This document shows positions 1-10,075 of a stretch of 64,000 nt of DNA, in pieces (within the stretch, counting starts at the first letter, position 1; every line of letters begins with the position of its first letter). A program made the translations under genes and the position numbers. This stretch comes from Capra hircus (Eukaryota; Chordata; Mammalia; Artiodactyla; Bovidae), in assembly GCF_001704415.2 (NCBI RefSeq), contig NC_030819.1:33102575-33166574 (forward strand), in the 5' to 3' direction. A model generated the notes under the pieces. It was not told the origin of the DNA. It did no database searches and saw only the letters and a list, made by a program, of their open reading frames with translations.

Positions 1-295
1 GTCTAAGACATTTTCACCTGCTCTGGGATCGAAGATGTAGTTCTAAAAATTTTGTTTTTGTTTCTTTCATATTTACACCTTGATGTGGATGTTGATTTTT
101 GTGAGGTAGAGTCAAGTTAACTTATTTTTCATATCAATATCATATTGACTCTGAAATATTTATTCAAAAGATCATTCTTTGTCTATTATATGGCAGTGTC
201 AACTTTGTCAAATCAGATAAGCATTTACAGGCAGATCTGTTTATAAACTTTATCTTGTTTCATTGTTCCTTTTCTTTTCATACTTAAGCCAGTAT
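1..295. other. AT-rich intergenic DNA
   Basis: No open frame of note, no repeat I recognise and no RNA gene signal. It ends at the SINE that starts near 296. Confidence 0.6.
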
Positions 296-512
296 TGCAT
301 GCATGCATGCTAAGTCACCTCAGTCATGTCCTGCTCTTTGCAACCCTGTGAACTGTAGCCCACCAGGGTCCTCAGTCCATGGGATCCTCCAGGCAAGAAT
401 ACTAGAGTGGGTTGCTATGCCCTCCTCCAGGGGCTCTTCCAGACCCAGGGATGGAACCTGTGTCTCTTATGTCTCTTGTATTGGCAGGCAGGTTCTTTAC
501 CACTAGTGCCAT
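296..512 (-). mobile_element. Bov-tA-type SINE, reverse orientation
   Basis: Read on the minus strand it has the tRNA-derived head (B-box-like ggttccatccc near the right end) followed by the Bov-A unit with its hallmark block 'actctagtattcttgcctgg'. These ruminant SINEs are mobilised by BovB-type LINE machinery. The left end carries a short gcat repeat. No clean target duplication was seen. Confidence 0.88.
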
Positions 513-570
513 GCCCTTTAATTAATGCTGTAGTTATTAATTATTAATTCTGTTAATTACTTTTGGAAAG

Positions 571-1029
571 AGGTAGGTAGGTAGAATAGGGAAAAGGAGT
601 CCAAAATGGCGGTGGCTAAAAGACAAGGAAGGGAAAAGCCCGCAAAAAATAGGACAAAAGAAGGTCCGAGGAGTGAGGACCTCAGGTAAAACAAACAACA
701 CTCCTGCCTGGCCCAATTTACATAGGACAGGCCCAGGGAGAGATAAACATATAAATAGAGGAGCCAAAGCTAGCTCTCTCCCTCTCTCCCCTGGGCGCTG
801 GGGCGCTCTTCTCCTCCTGTCTTTGGACGACGTGCCCTCACACCTCGAAGATGGATTTTCCTGCTCTCTTCTAAATATAATAGAGCTGTAACACTGATTT
901 GTCTAAGAGCTATAACACGGTCTATCCAAGAACTGAGAGCTATGACCCGCCGAGGGGACTTTAATGTCTGTCACTCCAAATCTTTGTTGTGACAAGACCA
1001 AGAACCAAGGAACATATACTCGCGTGACA
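571..1029 (+). mobile_element. Solo LTR of a ruminant endogenous retrovirus
   Basis: The block has LTR anatomy: a U3-like part, a TATA box (atataaata, 749-757), a C/T-rich initiator stretch, then a region with a loosely repeated 'gagctgtaacac' motif, ending in ca at 1028-1029. No gag, pol or env sequence lies next to it, so it looks solo. The pentamer gaaag occurs just outside both ends (566-570 and 1030-1034) and may be the target duplication. It resembles a bovine class II LTR from memory; the left boundary is approximate because the expected tg start is degraded. Confidence 0.68.
749..757 (+). promoter_or_regulatory. TATA box of the LTR
   Basis: The motif atataaata sits inside the LTR, about 180 bases from its left edge, followed by a pyrimidine-rich stretch where initiation would be expected. 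Current activity is unknown. Confidence 0.5.
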
Positions 1030-1384
1030 GAAAGCCTGAATATTTTCATCTGGAGTGGGGACTGCTCAACCTACTACTGGTGCCCTGAAACTATTTGTTG
1101 AATTATCAGGTAGATATTTTATATTTTTATTTCAACAGATAGAGTTTAGTAATTTTAAAAGTTTGAGAAAAGTTGAGAAATACATGGTGTGCCTGTTTTT
1201 TATACAGACTGTAAGAGTATATGAAATTTCTACATGAAGATGACCCCCACTAACACTAGATAACACGTTCCTATTTTTTTTGTTTTTCCACAAGGACTTT
1301 TTATGGAACAAAGATGGGGGAAATGGCATTATAAAAGTTTCAGAAAAATTAATTTGGTAAAGTTCAATACTCATTAGTGATAAA
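1030..1384. other. Intergenic DNA, nothing recognised
   Basis: AT-rich sequence between the LTR and the old L1. Short open frames on both strands show no family signature. Confidence 0.5.
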
Positions 1385-1898
1385 AATTAACCAAACTAAA
1401 AAGAAAAGGAAAATTCTTCAACCTAATAAAGGTCACTTATGAAAACCCTAGACCTAATGTCATATTTAAAAAAAACAATGTTTTCCCCCTAGGATCTGGA
1501 ACAAGGCATGGATTCCGCTCTCTTTACTTCTATTCAACAATGTTCTAGCCAGAGAAATGAGACAAGAAAACAAAAGGAAAGGAAAAAATAAAACTGTATT
1601 TTTCCACAAAAACACTGCTATAGGTAGGTAGAAAAAACTACAGACAGAATCTATAATAAAAAATACACAAGAACTAATAAATGAAGTTAGGAAAGCTGCA
1701 GGATAAAGATCAACATATAAAAACCCATTGTATTTCTGTATATGTATATTATGATATTGTATAGTCACTTCAGAAAATAATAAACACTTAGAAAATTTTA
1801 AAAATTTAAATACCACTTTTAAAATTTTTCTGAAACATAAACTGCTTGGGGATAAGTTTTTAAAATATGTGTAAATTCTTTTCAATGAAAAGCATTGT
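1385..1898 (+). mobile_element. Old L1 (L1M-type) ORF2 remnant, segment 1
   Basis: The sequence follows the L1 ORF2 reverse transcriptase region (from before the block 'tctggaacaaggca' through the part encoding the residues after FADD) but is riddled with stops and indels. The same copy resumes at 2116, 3949 and 4786, so this is one old L1 broken by later insertions. The 139-residue minus-strand frame here is antisense to it and not a gene. Confidence 0.8.
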
Positions 1899-1910
1899 TG
1901 AGAGAAACTG

Positions 1911-2115
1911 TGTGCTTAGTCACTCAGTGGTGTGCAACTTTGCAATGCCATGGACTGTAGCCCACCAGGCTCCTCTGTCCATGGAATTCTCCAGGCAAGA
2001 ATACTGGGGTGGGTTGCCATGCCCTCCTCCAGGGGATCTTCCTAACCCAGGGATCGAACCCATGTCTCCTGTACTACAGGCGGATTCTTTACCAACTGAG
2101 CCACCAGGGAAGGCC
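1911..2115 (-). mobile_element. Bov-tA SINE inserted in the old L1
   Basis: Reverse-orientation head and Bov-A unit. It is flanked by 12-base direct repeats, tgagagaaactg (1899-1910) and tgagaaaaactg (2116-2127), one mismatch apart, which mark the insertion into the L1. Confidence 0.92.
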
Positions 2116-2682
2116 TGAGAAAAACTGAGTTGGACCTAAATAAATGCAGAGTATACTCTATATATATGGATTGGAACATTCGATATGGTTAATGTCAATC
2201 CTTCTGGAAACTAGCTATAGACTTGATGGAATCAAAATCAAAATCCTAGCAGTTTCTTTTCTAAGAACTGACAACTTGATTCTAAAATATATATGGAAAT
2301 ACAAATAGCCAAAACAACTGTGATAGAAAGGAGAGCCAACTTGGAAGAGTTATCGTTCTGACTTCAAGATGTACTATAAAGTTATCAGACATGACAGTGT
2401 GGTATCCGCAGAAAAAAAGAAATTTAGAGCCATGGAACAGAAAAGAAAGTTCACAAATCCATATATATAAGGTCAATAATTTTTCAAAGAGATAGTAAAA
2501 TAACTCAATGGAGAAGGACAGAATATTCTAACAAATAATTTTGGAATGATTGGATACTCATGAACAACAATTAAACTTGACTGTTAGCTCACAACATATG
2601 CAAAATTAAATTAACAGAATATGTACCTCTACGTAAAAGCAAAAGTTATAAAACTTCTAGAAGAAACATTGAGAGGGTAACA
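2116..2682 (+). mobile_element. Old L1 ORF2 remnant, segment 2
   Basis: Continues segment 1 towards the C-terminal half of ORF2. Recognisable blocks include 'atatatggaaatacaaatag' and the stretch ending in 'aaaacttctagaagaaacat'. Coding capacity is lost. It stops where the LTR begins. Confidence 0.8.
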
Positions 2683-2930
2683 GGCAGGAAGGCCAGGGGT
2701 CTCCAAACGGAGGAAATAGCCTGCAAGTGTCAGACATTTTTATCTCTCTTATTAAGCCGCAGGAGGAAACAAACTAGCGATATATTTTTCCTTCTTTATA
2801 CAAATTTAAAAGGAGGTTTCTCTTAACATACTGTGTTGCAATAATGACACCTGGTTTCACCTGAAGTTAACTATTCTCAAACCTAAAGATAACCAACGCC
2901 TTTTTCTTATGGAAATGTTTGTCTTAAGCT
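2683..2930 (+). mobile_element. Ruminant ERV LTR, left part
   Basis: Left part of a class I-like LTR; the block 'ggccaggggtctccaaa' is familiar from a common bovine LTR. It is broken at about 2930 by a BovB and resumes at 3427, because the sequence on the two sides is continuous in the family consensus as I recall it. Confidence 0.72.
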
Positions 2931-3426
2931 AAAAAGCAGAGACATTACTTTGCCGACTAAGGTCCGTCTAGTCAAGGCTATGGTTTTTCCTGTGGTCATG
3001 TATGGATGTGAGAGTTGGACTGTGAAGAAGGCTGAGTGCCGAAGAATTGATGCTTTTGAACTGTGGTGTTAGAGAAGACTCTTGAGAGTCCCTTGGACTG
3101 CAAGGAGATCCAACCAGTCCATTCTGAAGGAGATCAACCCTGGCATTTCTTTGGAAAGAATGATGCTAAAGCTGAAACTCCAGTACTTTGGCCACTTCAT
3201 GCGAAGAGTTGTCTCATTGGAAAAGACTCTGATGCTGGGAGGGATTGGGGGCAGGAGGAGAAGGGGACGACAGAGGATGAGATGGCTGGATGGTATCACG
3301 GACTTGATGGACGTGGGTCTGAGTGAACTCCGGGAGATGGTCATGGACACGGAGGCCTGGGGTGCTGCGATTCATGGGGTCGCAAAGAGTCGGACACGAC
3401 TGAGCGACTGAACTGAACTGAACTGA
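2931..3426 (+). mobile_element. BovB LINE 3' end, 5'-truncated
   Basis: Encodes the C-terminal end of the BovB ORF (for example the stretch with RLLRVPWTARRSNQSILKEI) and ends in the typical tgaactgaactgaactga tail. Stops break the frame. It lies inside the LTR and so is younger than it. No target duplication could be seen. Confidence 0.93.
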
Positions 3427-3948
3427 TGCTAATGTACTATGCATTTACCCCAAACTCTGTCTTCAAGTCGGTTCTGCCTCTTGGCTCAGAACCTACTTGA
3501 CCAACCAGTATGTTATACTCAGATACTGTTCCTCTAATCTATGTAAATGAAATTATTTGTATGGTGATCTGCCCTTCTTCAATATCAAGTTAATCATTTT
3601 ATGGCCCAGGATGATCCATTTGGTGCCAAGATTATCCCAAAATGCATCTTATGGGTGAGGGGCCTGGTGCCATTCTGAGTTTCAAAACATTCCTTTCCTT
3701 CATTAACAGACTGCTAGTGACTAGATAACATCCAGCTGAAGACGAGCAGGGGGGTACTCTTTCTGCTCTCTTCTGATGCCTATGTCAGAAGCTTTCTCTA
3801 TCTCCTTTATACTTTAATAAAACTTTATTACACAAAAGCTCTGAGTGATCAAGCCTCATCTCTGGCCCCGGATTGAATTCTTTTCCTCTGGGGGCCAAGA
3901 ATCCCGGCATCTTTACTTAATTTAACAACAACCTTTCAACATGGGAGA
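3427..3948 (+). mobile_element. Ruminant ERV LTR, right part
   Basis: Completes the LTR broken by the BovB. It carries a poly(A) signal, aataaa at 3816-3821, and ends near 'aacaacaacctttcaaca'. There is no internal proviral sequence on either side, so it is a solo LTR. It sits within the old L1, whose ORF2 resumes immediately to the right. Confidence 0.75.
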
Positions 3949-4554
3949 AACATTGTTAACTTTAGGATGGGAAAAGATTTGTAAGAAATGACCCAAAAAT
4001 GAACAATTAAAAATGATAATTAGGCACCATCAAAATAAAAAACTTCTCTTTGAGATCAAGAGAAAACAGATAAACCACCAACAGGGGGAACATATTATGC
4101 ATTATATGTGAAAATGAATTTTAACAAGGTTTTGCACCTGAAATCCGAAATTTATATGACTATTTTCCTATTCTTCCAAGGTATTCTCCCAAGAATGGCA
4201 CATAATTTATGCCATAATGAAGCAATGGACAGCAGATAATATATATAGTAGATGCCTTTGGGCATAAGTGGTTAATTCTTTCACAGAAATTCCACTGAGA
4301 AAGAATGTCAACTCAATAATAAGACAATTAACCTAATTGTAAAATAGTTTATGAGTCAAACACACTTCATGAAAGAATATATGTGAATCATCAATATTAC
4401 TATGAGAAAATTTTCAACATCATTAATCATTAGAAAAAAGTACATTCAAACTACAGTGAGATCTCACACACAGCCATTAAGTGGATAAAATTGAAGACCC
4501 TGGCCATACCAAGTATTTGCAAGGAGGTTGAATGGTTCGAATTCTCATATATTG
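3949..4554 (+). mobile_element. Old L1 ORF2 remnant, segment 3
   Basis: C-terminal ORF2 region: 'caccatcaaaataaaaaact' and 'aacatcattaatcattag' match the expected order of L1 blocks. Strongly diverged. Interrupted at 4555 by a CHR SINE. Confidence 0.72.
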
Positions 4555-4785
4555 TTTTTATTTTATTTATTGATTTGGCTGTGCCAGGTCTTAGTTGTGG
4601 CCCACAGGATCTTTGATCTTCACTGCAGCATCTAGGATCTTCAGTTGCAGCATGCAGGATCTTTAGTTGAGGCGTGCAAATTCTTAGTTTTAGCATGTGG
4701 GATCTAGTTTCCTGCCCAAAAATCAAACCTGAACCCCTTGCATTGGGAGCACAGAGACTTAGCCACTGGGCCACCACGGAAATCC
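4555..4785 (-). mobile_element. CHR-type SINE in the old L1
   Basis: The reverse complement has the tRNA-Glu-derived head typical of CHR SINEs ('aagtctctgtgctcccaatg' near the right end) and an A-rich tail, seen here as T-rich at 4555-4575. Flanking imperfect direct repeats end in tatattg (left 4544-4554, right 4786-4798). Confidence 0.85.
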
Positions 4786-4990
4786 CTCTTATATATTGTT
4801 GATGGGAACATACATCAGTTTGGAAAGCAGTTTTTTATCAAGTTAAACATACTCCTACCATGTTACCAAGCATATCTATTCCTAGGTGTTTACCCAACAG
4901 AAATGAAAACACACATCTACATAAAGATTTGTACACAGATGTTCCCAACAGCTTGATTCATAAACAGCCAAAACACCAGAAACAAGCCAA
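4786..4990 (+). mobile_element. Old L1 remnant, segment 4 (ORF2 end)
   Basis: Matches the end of ORF2 ('ttgttgatgggaacatacat', 'tatctattcctaggtgttta'). It closes the L1 that began near 1385. Confidence 0.72.
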
Positions 4991-5238
4991 ATCCAATTAC
5001 ATGTTGACAGGAACACATAATCCTGGACACAACCAACTCAAAACCTAACCTGGAAACAACCCTTCTAAAGCTTCTGATTTAAAGTATCAATTTTAAGAGT
5101 TCCTTTTCTATCCTATTAGAATATGAAGATGAGAGTCCATAGAAAGTAAACACTTAAATGAATGAGTTTGCTCTTGGATTTGCTCTCACACTTCCCTCTG
5201 TGAAGCAGACAGAGCAGGGAAAGGAGACCATTCTTTGT
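4991..5238. other. Intergenic DNA, nothing recognised
   Basis: Short unique stretch between the L1 end and an MER5-like element. No signal found. Confidence 0.5.
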
Positions 5239-5451
5239 GTCAGTGGTTCTCAATCTGGCCTGCTCATTGGCTCCATCAGCAGAACATTAAAAACAAAAAC
5301 AAAAAAAAACCAGTATCTGGGTTGGGTTCTACCCCTACAGATTCTGATTCCATTGCGCTAAATATTGTCTAGGCAAAAGGATTTTTTTAAGTTCCTCTCA
5401 AATGCAGGCGATTCTCATACGTAGCCAAGGTTAAGTACTATTGCTGTTTTT
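5239..5451 (+). mobile_element. MER5-like hAT (Charlie) non-autonomous DNA transposon
   Basis: Starts with 'cagtggttctcaatctgg' and contains 'cagattctgattcc', blocks typical of MER5A/MER5B. It has an internal A-rich insertion and is diverged, as expected for a mammal-wide fossil. Confidence 0.7.
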
Positions 5452-5577
5452 GAGGATAGTCATTCTGACAAGCATGAGGTGATATCTCACTGTGGTTTTG
5501 ATTTTCGTCACCCTGATGATTAATGATGTTCAGCATCTTTTCATGTGCCTGTTAGCCCTTGGATGCTTTCTTTGGAA
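5452..5577 (-). mobile_element. L1 ORF2 fragment, reverse orientation
   Basis: The blocks 'gaggtgatatctcactgtgg' and 'catcttttcatgtgcctgtt' are the antisense of the L1 ORF2 C-terminal coding region. Short and diverged. Confidence 0.78.
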
Positions 5578-5859
5578 TACTTTAAGTCAGCTATAGCTCA
5601 TGTTTGTTAAATAAAGAAGCATTGCTGTTGACAGCATCTCTAGCTCTTCTGCAGTGAGTGTGATGAATTAGAAGAATGCATGGGATTATTGTGACAACCA
5701 ATTACGATCACACATATAACAGACTTGCACAGTACCTGGTATATGGGAGATGTCCAAAAATTTTTTCCCGCATTCCTACTTCCATTCCAGTTTCCCCTCT
5801 AAAACTGTATCTCTCAGGGAGGCCATATTCCTTTCAGATGACAGCTTCACTATCAAAAT
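5578..5859. other. Unique DNA with a possible MIR tail at 5665-5760
   Basis: The stretch 'gggattattgtgacaacc' followed by 'cagtacctggtatatggg' resembles the 3' end of a MIR in plus orientation. The rest is not recognised. Confidence 0.4.
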
Positions 5860-6110
5860 GGGCTTCCCTGCTGGCTCAGCAGTAAAGAATCTTCTTGCCA
5901 ATCAATACAGCAAACAGGGGTTTGACCCCTGAGTTGGGAAGAGTCCCTGGAGTAGAAAAACAGCAACCCACTCCAGTATTCTTGCCTAGGAAATCCCATG
6001 GACAGAAATCCATGGGATCTCTGGAAATCCCAGAGGAGCCTGGCAGGCTATAGTCCAGGGGATCACAAAAGAGTCAGACATAACTTAACAACTAAACAAC
6101 AGCAACAAGA
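5860..6110 (+). mobile_element. Bov-tA SINE with an internal duplication
   Basis: Plus-strand head ('gggcttccctgctggctcag') and Bov-A unit, ending in aacaacagcaacaa. Around 5990-6035 a segment is repeated with changes: aatccca and the ccatggga motif recur about 20-30 bases apart. This makes the copy longer than the usual Bov-tA. Confidence 0.88.
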
Positions 6111-7409
6111 ATCAACCACCAGAATCATAAACCCTTTAGGAGTTAGGAAAAAAGCAACAGTAGGAATGAGAAGAGGGCTGTTCATAGGCAGGATGGATAG
6201 ATATCCAAATGTGGTATTGCCTAATTAAGACTCTTACTGTCTGTCCCTCAAAGGAAGCCAAAACTGTGATAAACAGAGATCCTTCCTTGGTAGTCAATTT
6301 GTTTCTCAAAGATTCTAAAAAGAAAGTTAAAGTAAAGAAAGTAAAAGTAAAGTAAAATGATGGTGTGAAGTTATGATCTCTTTTTAAAATATAATTTAGG
6401 CAAATCACTTAGACTTGTTCCACCGTCCCTTAGCACTCTCTCCAGAGGGGATAATATGATGTCTCCTTACCAGACAGGTGCAATGGGAAGACTGGATAAC
6501 TTTCCACAGGCCCCTGAAGATGAAAGTCATTCTGACAAACTGAGGAATGGACTTTTATAAACTTCAGAACAAAGTTATATTCTTTGTTAATCAAAGAGTG
6601 AGCTTGGTCAACAGATATGTTTGTCCTTTTGGGGATAAGTTTAAAAGTTGAGTAAATGTCAGCATCTCTATATAAGGTACATCCAGCATTGTTTAAAGAT
6701 AAATAGCAGGTCATCCAGGGGGCAGTGTGGCTGTGTTATCCATACAGACCACTGAAGCAACCTGAAGCAATTTGCTTCTTACCGACTTGGACTATAGTTT
6801 AATAATGCCATATTTGCCTTTTAGAACATGTGTCAAGGAGGCAACTTCATTTTCCTTCACATAGGAAATGAACTGATGCTCCCACAAAATGACTTGCAGC
6901 AAAAGACATTAATGGCTCTTCTAGTCTATTTTATCAGAAGAAAGTAAAGGACCACATGAATACCACATGAGATCAGTCATTTCCTGACACACTGGCTTAG
7001 ATTAATAAATAATAAAATGGGAAGTAACTATGTTGTCATTTAAGGGCTATAATAAGCTTATTTGTATAAAACAATGTTTTATTATATGATAGGTATTTAC
7101 CATCCACCAGGAGCTTATTTCCTACCAAAAGGTGTGAAGGTTCTAATGGTCCTGCTTTCTACTTGTTGAAAACGGAGTGTTTCAACAACTAGATATTGCT
7201 ATATATTCATTCCATATTTCTGAGACACACATTCTGTTTTCCCAAACAAACTTGGAAATTTTATATTGACTCCTAAAATCTTGTACTGATGTACCTTGCA
7301 GAAGGTATTAACTTTGGTGCTTTAAATGGCTGTATAGTCAATATGTCTGTATTATAACTTTTATGGAAGTCTTTACTGATTTCATAGAGAACTATAGTGT
7401 ATTAGCAAA
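6111..7409. other. Unique intergenic DNA
   Basis: No transposable element recognised over about 1.3 kb. A purine-rich run of aaagtaaag-type units lies at 6315-6358. A 94-residue minus-strand frame at 6430-6714 has no recognisable domain. This could be ordinary intergenic or old, unrecognisable repeat sequence. Confidence 0.45.
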
Positions 7410-7625
7410 TCATTATTTTGTGCTTACAAAGCGTTCTACTTTATCTGCACAATAGCCACATGTATTAGGTAATTATTCTTGTTTCACAGGTAAGGAAACT
7501 GAGGCACAAAGCAGTTAAGTAATGTGCTCAAAGTCCAAAAGTGAAAATTGTTGAAACTGATGTCTGAAACTAGGCAGTCTACCTCCCGAGTTTATGTCTT
7601 TTACTCCTATGCTATAGTGCCCCCG
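7410..7625 (-). mobile_element. MIR SINE
   Basis: Contains the reverse complement of the MIR core: 'aaggaaactgaggcacaaag' then 'cagttaagtaatgtgctcaa', with flanking parts in the right order. Ancient tRNA-derived SINE. Confidence 0.82.
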
Positions 7626-8970
7626 TATTCATTCTTTTATAACATCTTACTAACCTTATTTAAAGAAAGAAACAAATCTTTTTGTTGCCAATTCAGGATC
7701 CCAACCATAGCTCCAAATCAACTTAACTTGGTTTTGCATCCAAACCCACCTATCTTTACCTCTTCTTGCACACGCTTTAATTTTTAGAGCTCTTGTTTCC
7801 TCTGCATTTTAGTTGATTTTGGTGATTAAAGAGAACTGTTCATCTGAAACAAAAGCAAAGACATTTCTGCCGATAGCAAAAAATGACAGCTGAAACAGCA
7901 TTTAAAGTACATCTTGAATAAATGTTCAAAAGCATGCCCTTAGGGCAATTTCCTGTTTTACTGGAAAATCTACTTTGCTAGTGTCTGATAAAATTGTATG
8001 AACAGTGGAAGCTTAATTCTCCAAGGCATGTTCTATGAAGCATTTGACAGCTTATCTGATGAAATCCACTCTCCTACCAGTTCAGAGACCATGAGCCCCT
8101 CATGGAGGAAGCCCAGTATGAATGGCTCTTGTAGCCTCAGGGCTGATGTTATTAGTTCCTAAATGAACTGATTAGTGTTTCGTTGACTTAGTTCCCAGCA
8201 TCTCATATGCTTGACATGCCAAAGATTTCCCATTTTGTATAATCAAACCACTGTTGGAAATTACTTGCTTGTGTGTGGAAATCTTATTACATCTATTTAA
8301 TATTTTGAGCCATCTAGGTGATTCAATAAATTTAGACAAAATTAAATAACAACTTACAAGAGATAAGATGAGGTGTCAGTCCAGAGCCACAATTAAATGT
8401 TTCACTTCCTAAAACTATGGCAAGAATAAGTAAGAACAAGCATTCAGAGTGTCGAGTGGATGCCCCAGTGCCTCAGAACTAACACTAGGTGGTAGAAAAG
8501 GGTATGACACAGAAATGTGCCTTATTAATAAAATACTCCCCATCACACAAGTCAAAAATACATCAACAACTCTTAAAATTCAAGTACATGTCCTTAAAAT
8601 TTTCAACCACAGATCCAATGATCTATACCAAGGTGATTAGCCTATTCTGATCAGTAATTCTGAGCTTATGAGTACACACCTAACCAGTATCAGAGTCTTT
8701 GAACTCTAAGTATTTGCCAGAATTTACATATGTGTGTGTGGGCACGCATCTCCCACCCTCCTTGGATCAAGTGCTAATTAGTACTGATCAGCCTGCATAG
8801 AGAACAGTATTTATGACCTGATGTAAACCAAAGTGATCTAACATGTATCTTTCAGGAAGCCATCCCAGCAACAAGCTGGATAACCATTAGCATCATTTTG
8901 GGATCTCCACAGAATTATTTTGGGGGTCCTCATGGAACTGTTTTTACTTTGGTGTGCTGTCATAAAGGAC
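7626..8970. other. Unique intergenic DNA
   Basis: About 1.3 kb without a recognisable element. Short frames only, including 63 residues at 8449-8640 with no family signature. A short gt-rich run lies near 8730. Confidence 0.45.
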
Positions 8971-9170
8971 TGGGCTGTGCTTAGTCACTCAGTCGTGTTT
9001 CGACTTCATGGACTGAAGCCTGCCAGGCTCCTCTGTCCATGAGGATTCTCCAGGCAAGAATACTGGAGTGGGTTACCATGCCCTCCTCCAGGGGATCTTC
9101 CCAAACAGGGATCAGATCCAGGTCTCCCACATTGCAGGCAGATTCTTTACCGACTGAGCCACCAGGGAGA
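8971..9170 (-). mobile_element. Bov-tA SINE
   Basis: Reverse-orientation Bov-A unit ('ggctcctctgtccatgagga') followed by the head ('ttctttaccgactgagccac'). Confidence 0.9.
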
Positions 9171-9209
9171 CAAACATGAGAATTTGGGGTTTATTTCCCA
9201 TATAGATGC

Positions 9210-9337
9210 TGTAGAAGGAAATGGCACTCCACTCCAGTATTCTTGCCTGGAGAGTTACATGCACAGAGGAGCCTGGCGGGCTACAGTCCACTGAGTCACA
9301 AAGAGTCAGGCAAGACTGAGATACTAACATAAGCACA
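9210..9337 (+). mobile_element. Single Bov-A unit SINE
   Basis: Starts inside the Bov-A unit ('agaaggaaatggcactccac') without a tRNA head. It is flanked by perfect 12-base duplications, ccatatagatgc, at 9198-9209 and 9338-9349, so it is a separate insertion from its neighbour. Confidence 0.92.
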
Positions 9338-9617
9338 CCATATAGATGCAACAGAGAAAGTTATTTCTCATGCTGTATTGCATCTTTTATGAGAAAAGCC
9401 CAGGATACTTTTCTGGGGTTTCAAAATTGCTCTACTTTAGAATAATTGGTTAATTTTTGCCTTATGAACACTGTAAAGAATGCTTTTCTTTTTCTCTTCT
9501 AGACAGTGTAAAACCAAAGTTGCAGCTCATTCAAGAATATGCACCAGTTTCTGATGAGCATTGCATGTATTTATCTGAGATTCATCCTACATTTTTTTAT
9601 TGACCTACAGTGGAATT

Positions 9618-10075
9618 GACCTGCATTTTGTACTCCAAGGCCAAATTTGCCTGTTACTCCAGATATCTCTTGATTTCCTATTTTTGTATTCCAGTCCCCT
9701 ATAATGAAAAGGATACCCTTTTGGGGTGTTATTTCTAGAAGGTCTTATAGGTCTTCATAGAACTGTTCAACTTCTTCTGCATTACTGGTCAGGACATAGA
9801 CTTGGATTACTGCGATATTGAATGGTTTGCCTTGGAAATGAACAGAGATCATACTGTTGTTTTTGAGACTGCATCAAAGTACTGCATTTTGGACTCTTTT
9901 GTTGACTATGATAGTACTCCATTTCTTCTAAGGGATTCTTGTCCACAGAAGTAGATATAATGGTCATCTGAGTTAAATTCACCCATTCCAGTACATTTTA
10001 GTTCACTGGTTCCTAAAATGTCAGTGTTCACTCTTGCCATCTCCTGTTGGACGACTTCCGATTTGCCTTGATTCA
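9618..10075 (-). pseudogene. BovB endonuclease domain remnant (inverted)
   Basis: On the minus strand the translation includes 'EMARVNTDILGTSELKC' and 'GEFNSDDHYIYFCGQESLRR', typical of the N-terminal apurinic-like endonuclease of BovB, and runs on to the block equivalent to GVTGKFGL. It begins almost at the ORF start. Frame breaks occur after about 60 residues. The junction to the forward half is near 10075, with a short piece of the consensus missing there. Confidence 0.85.

Noticed and set aside
1060..1090. Retroviral primer binding site right of the first LTR (tggtgccctgaaac)
   Set aside because: It lies about 50 bases beyond the likely LTR end at 1029 and no gag-like sequence follows, so it is probably coincidental.
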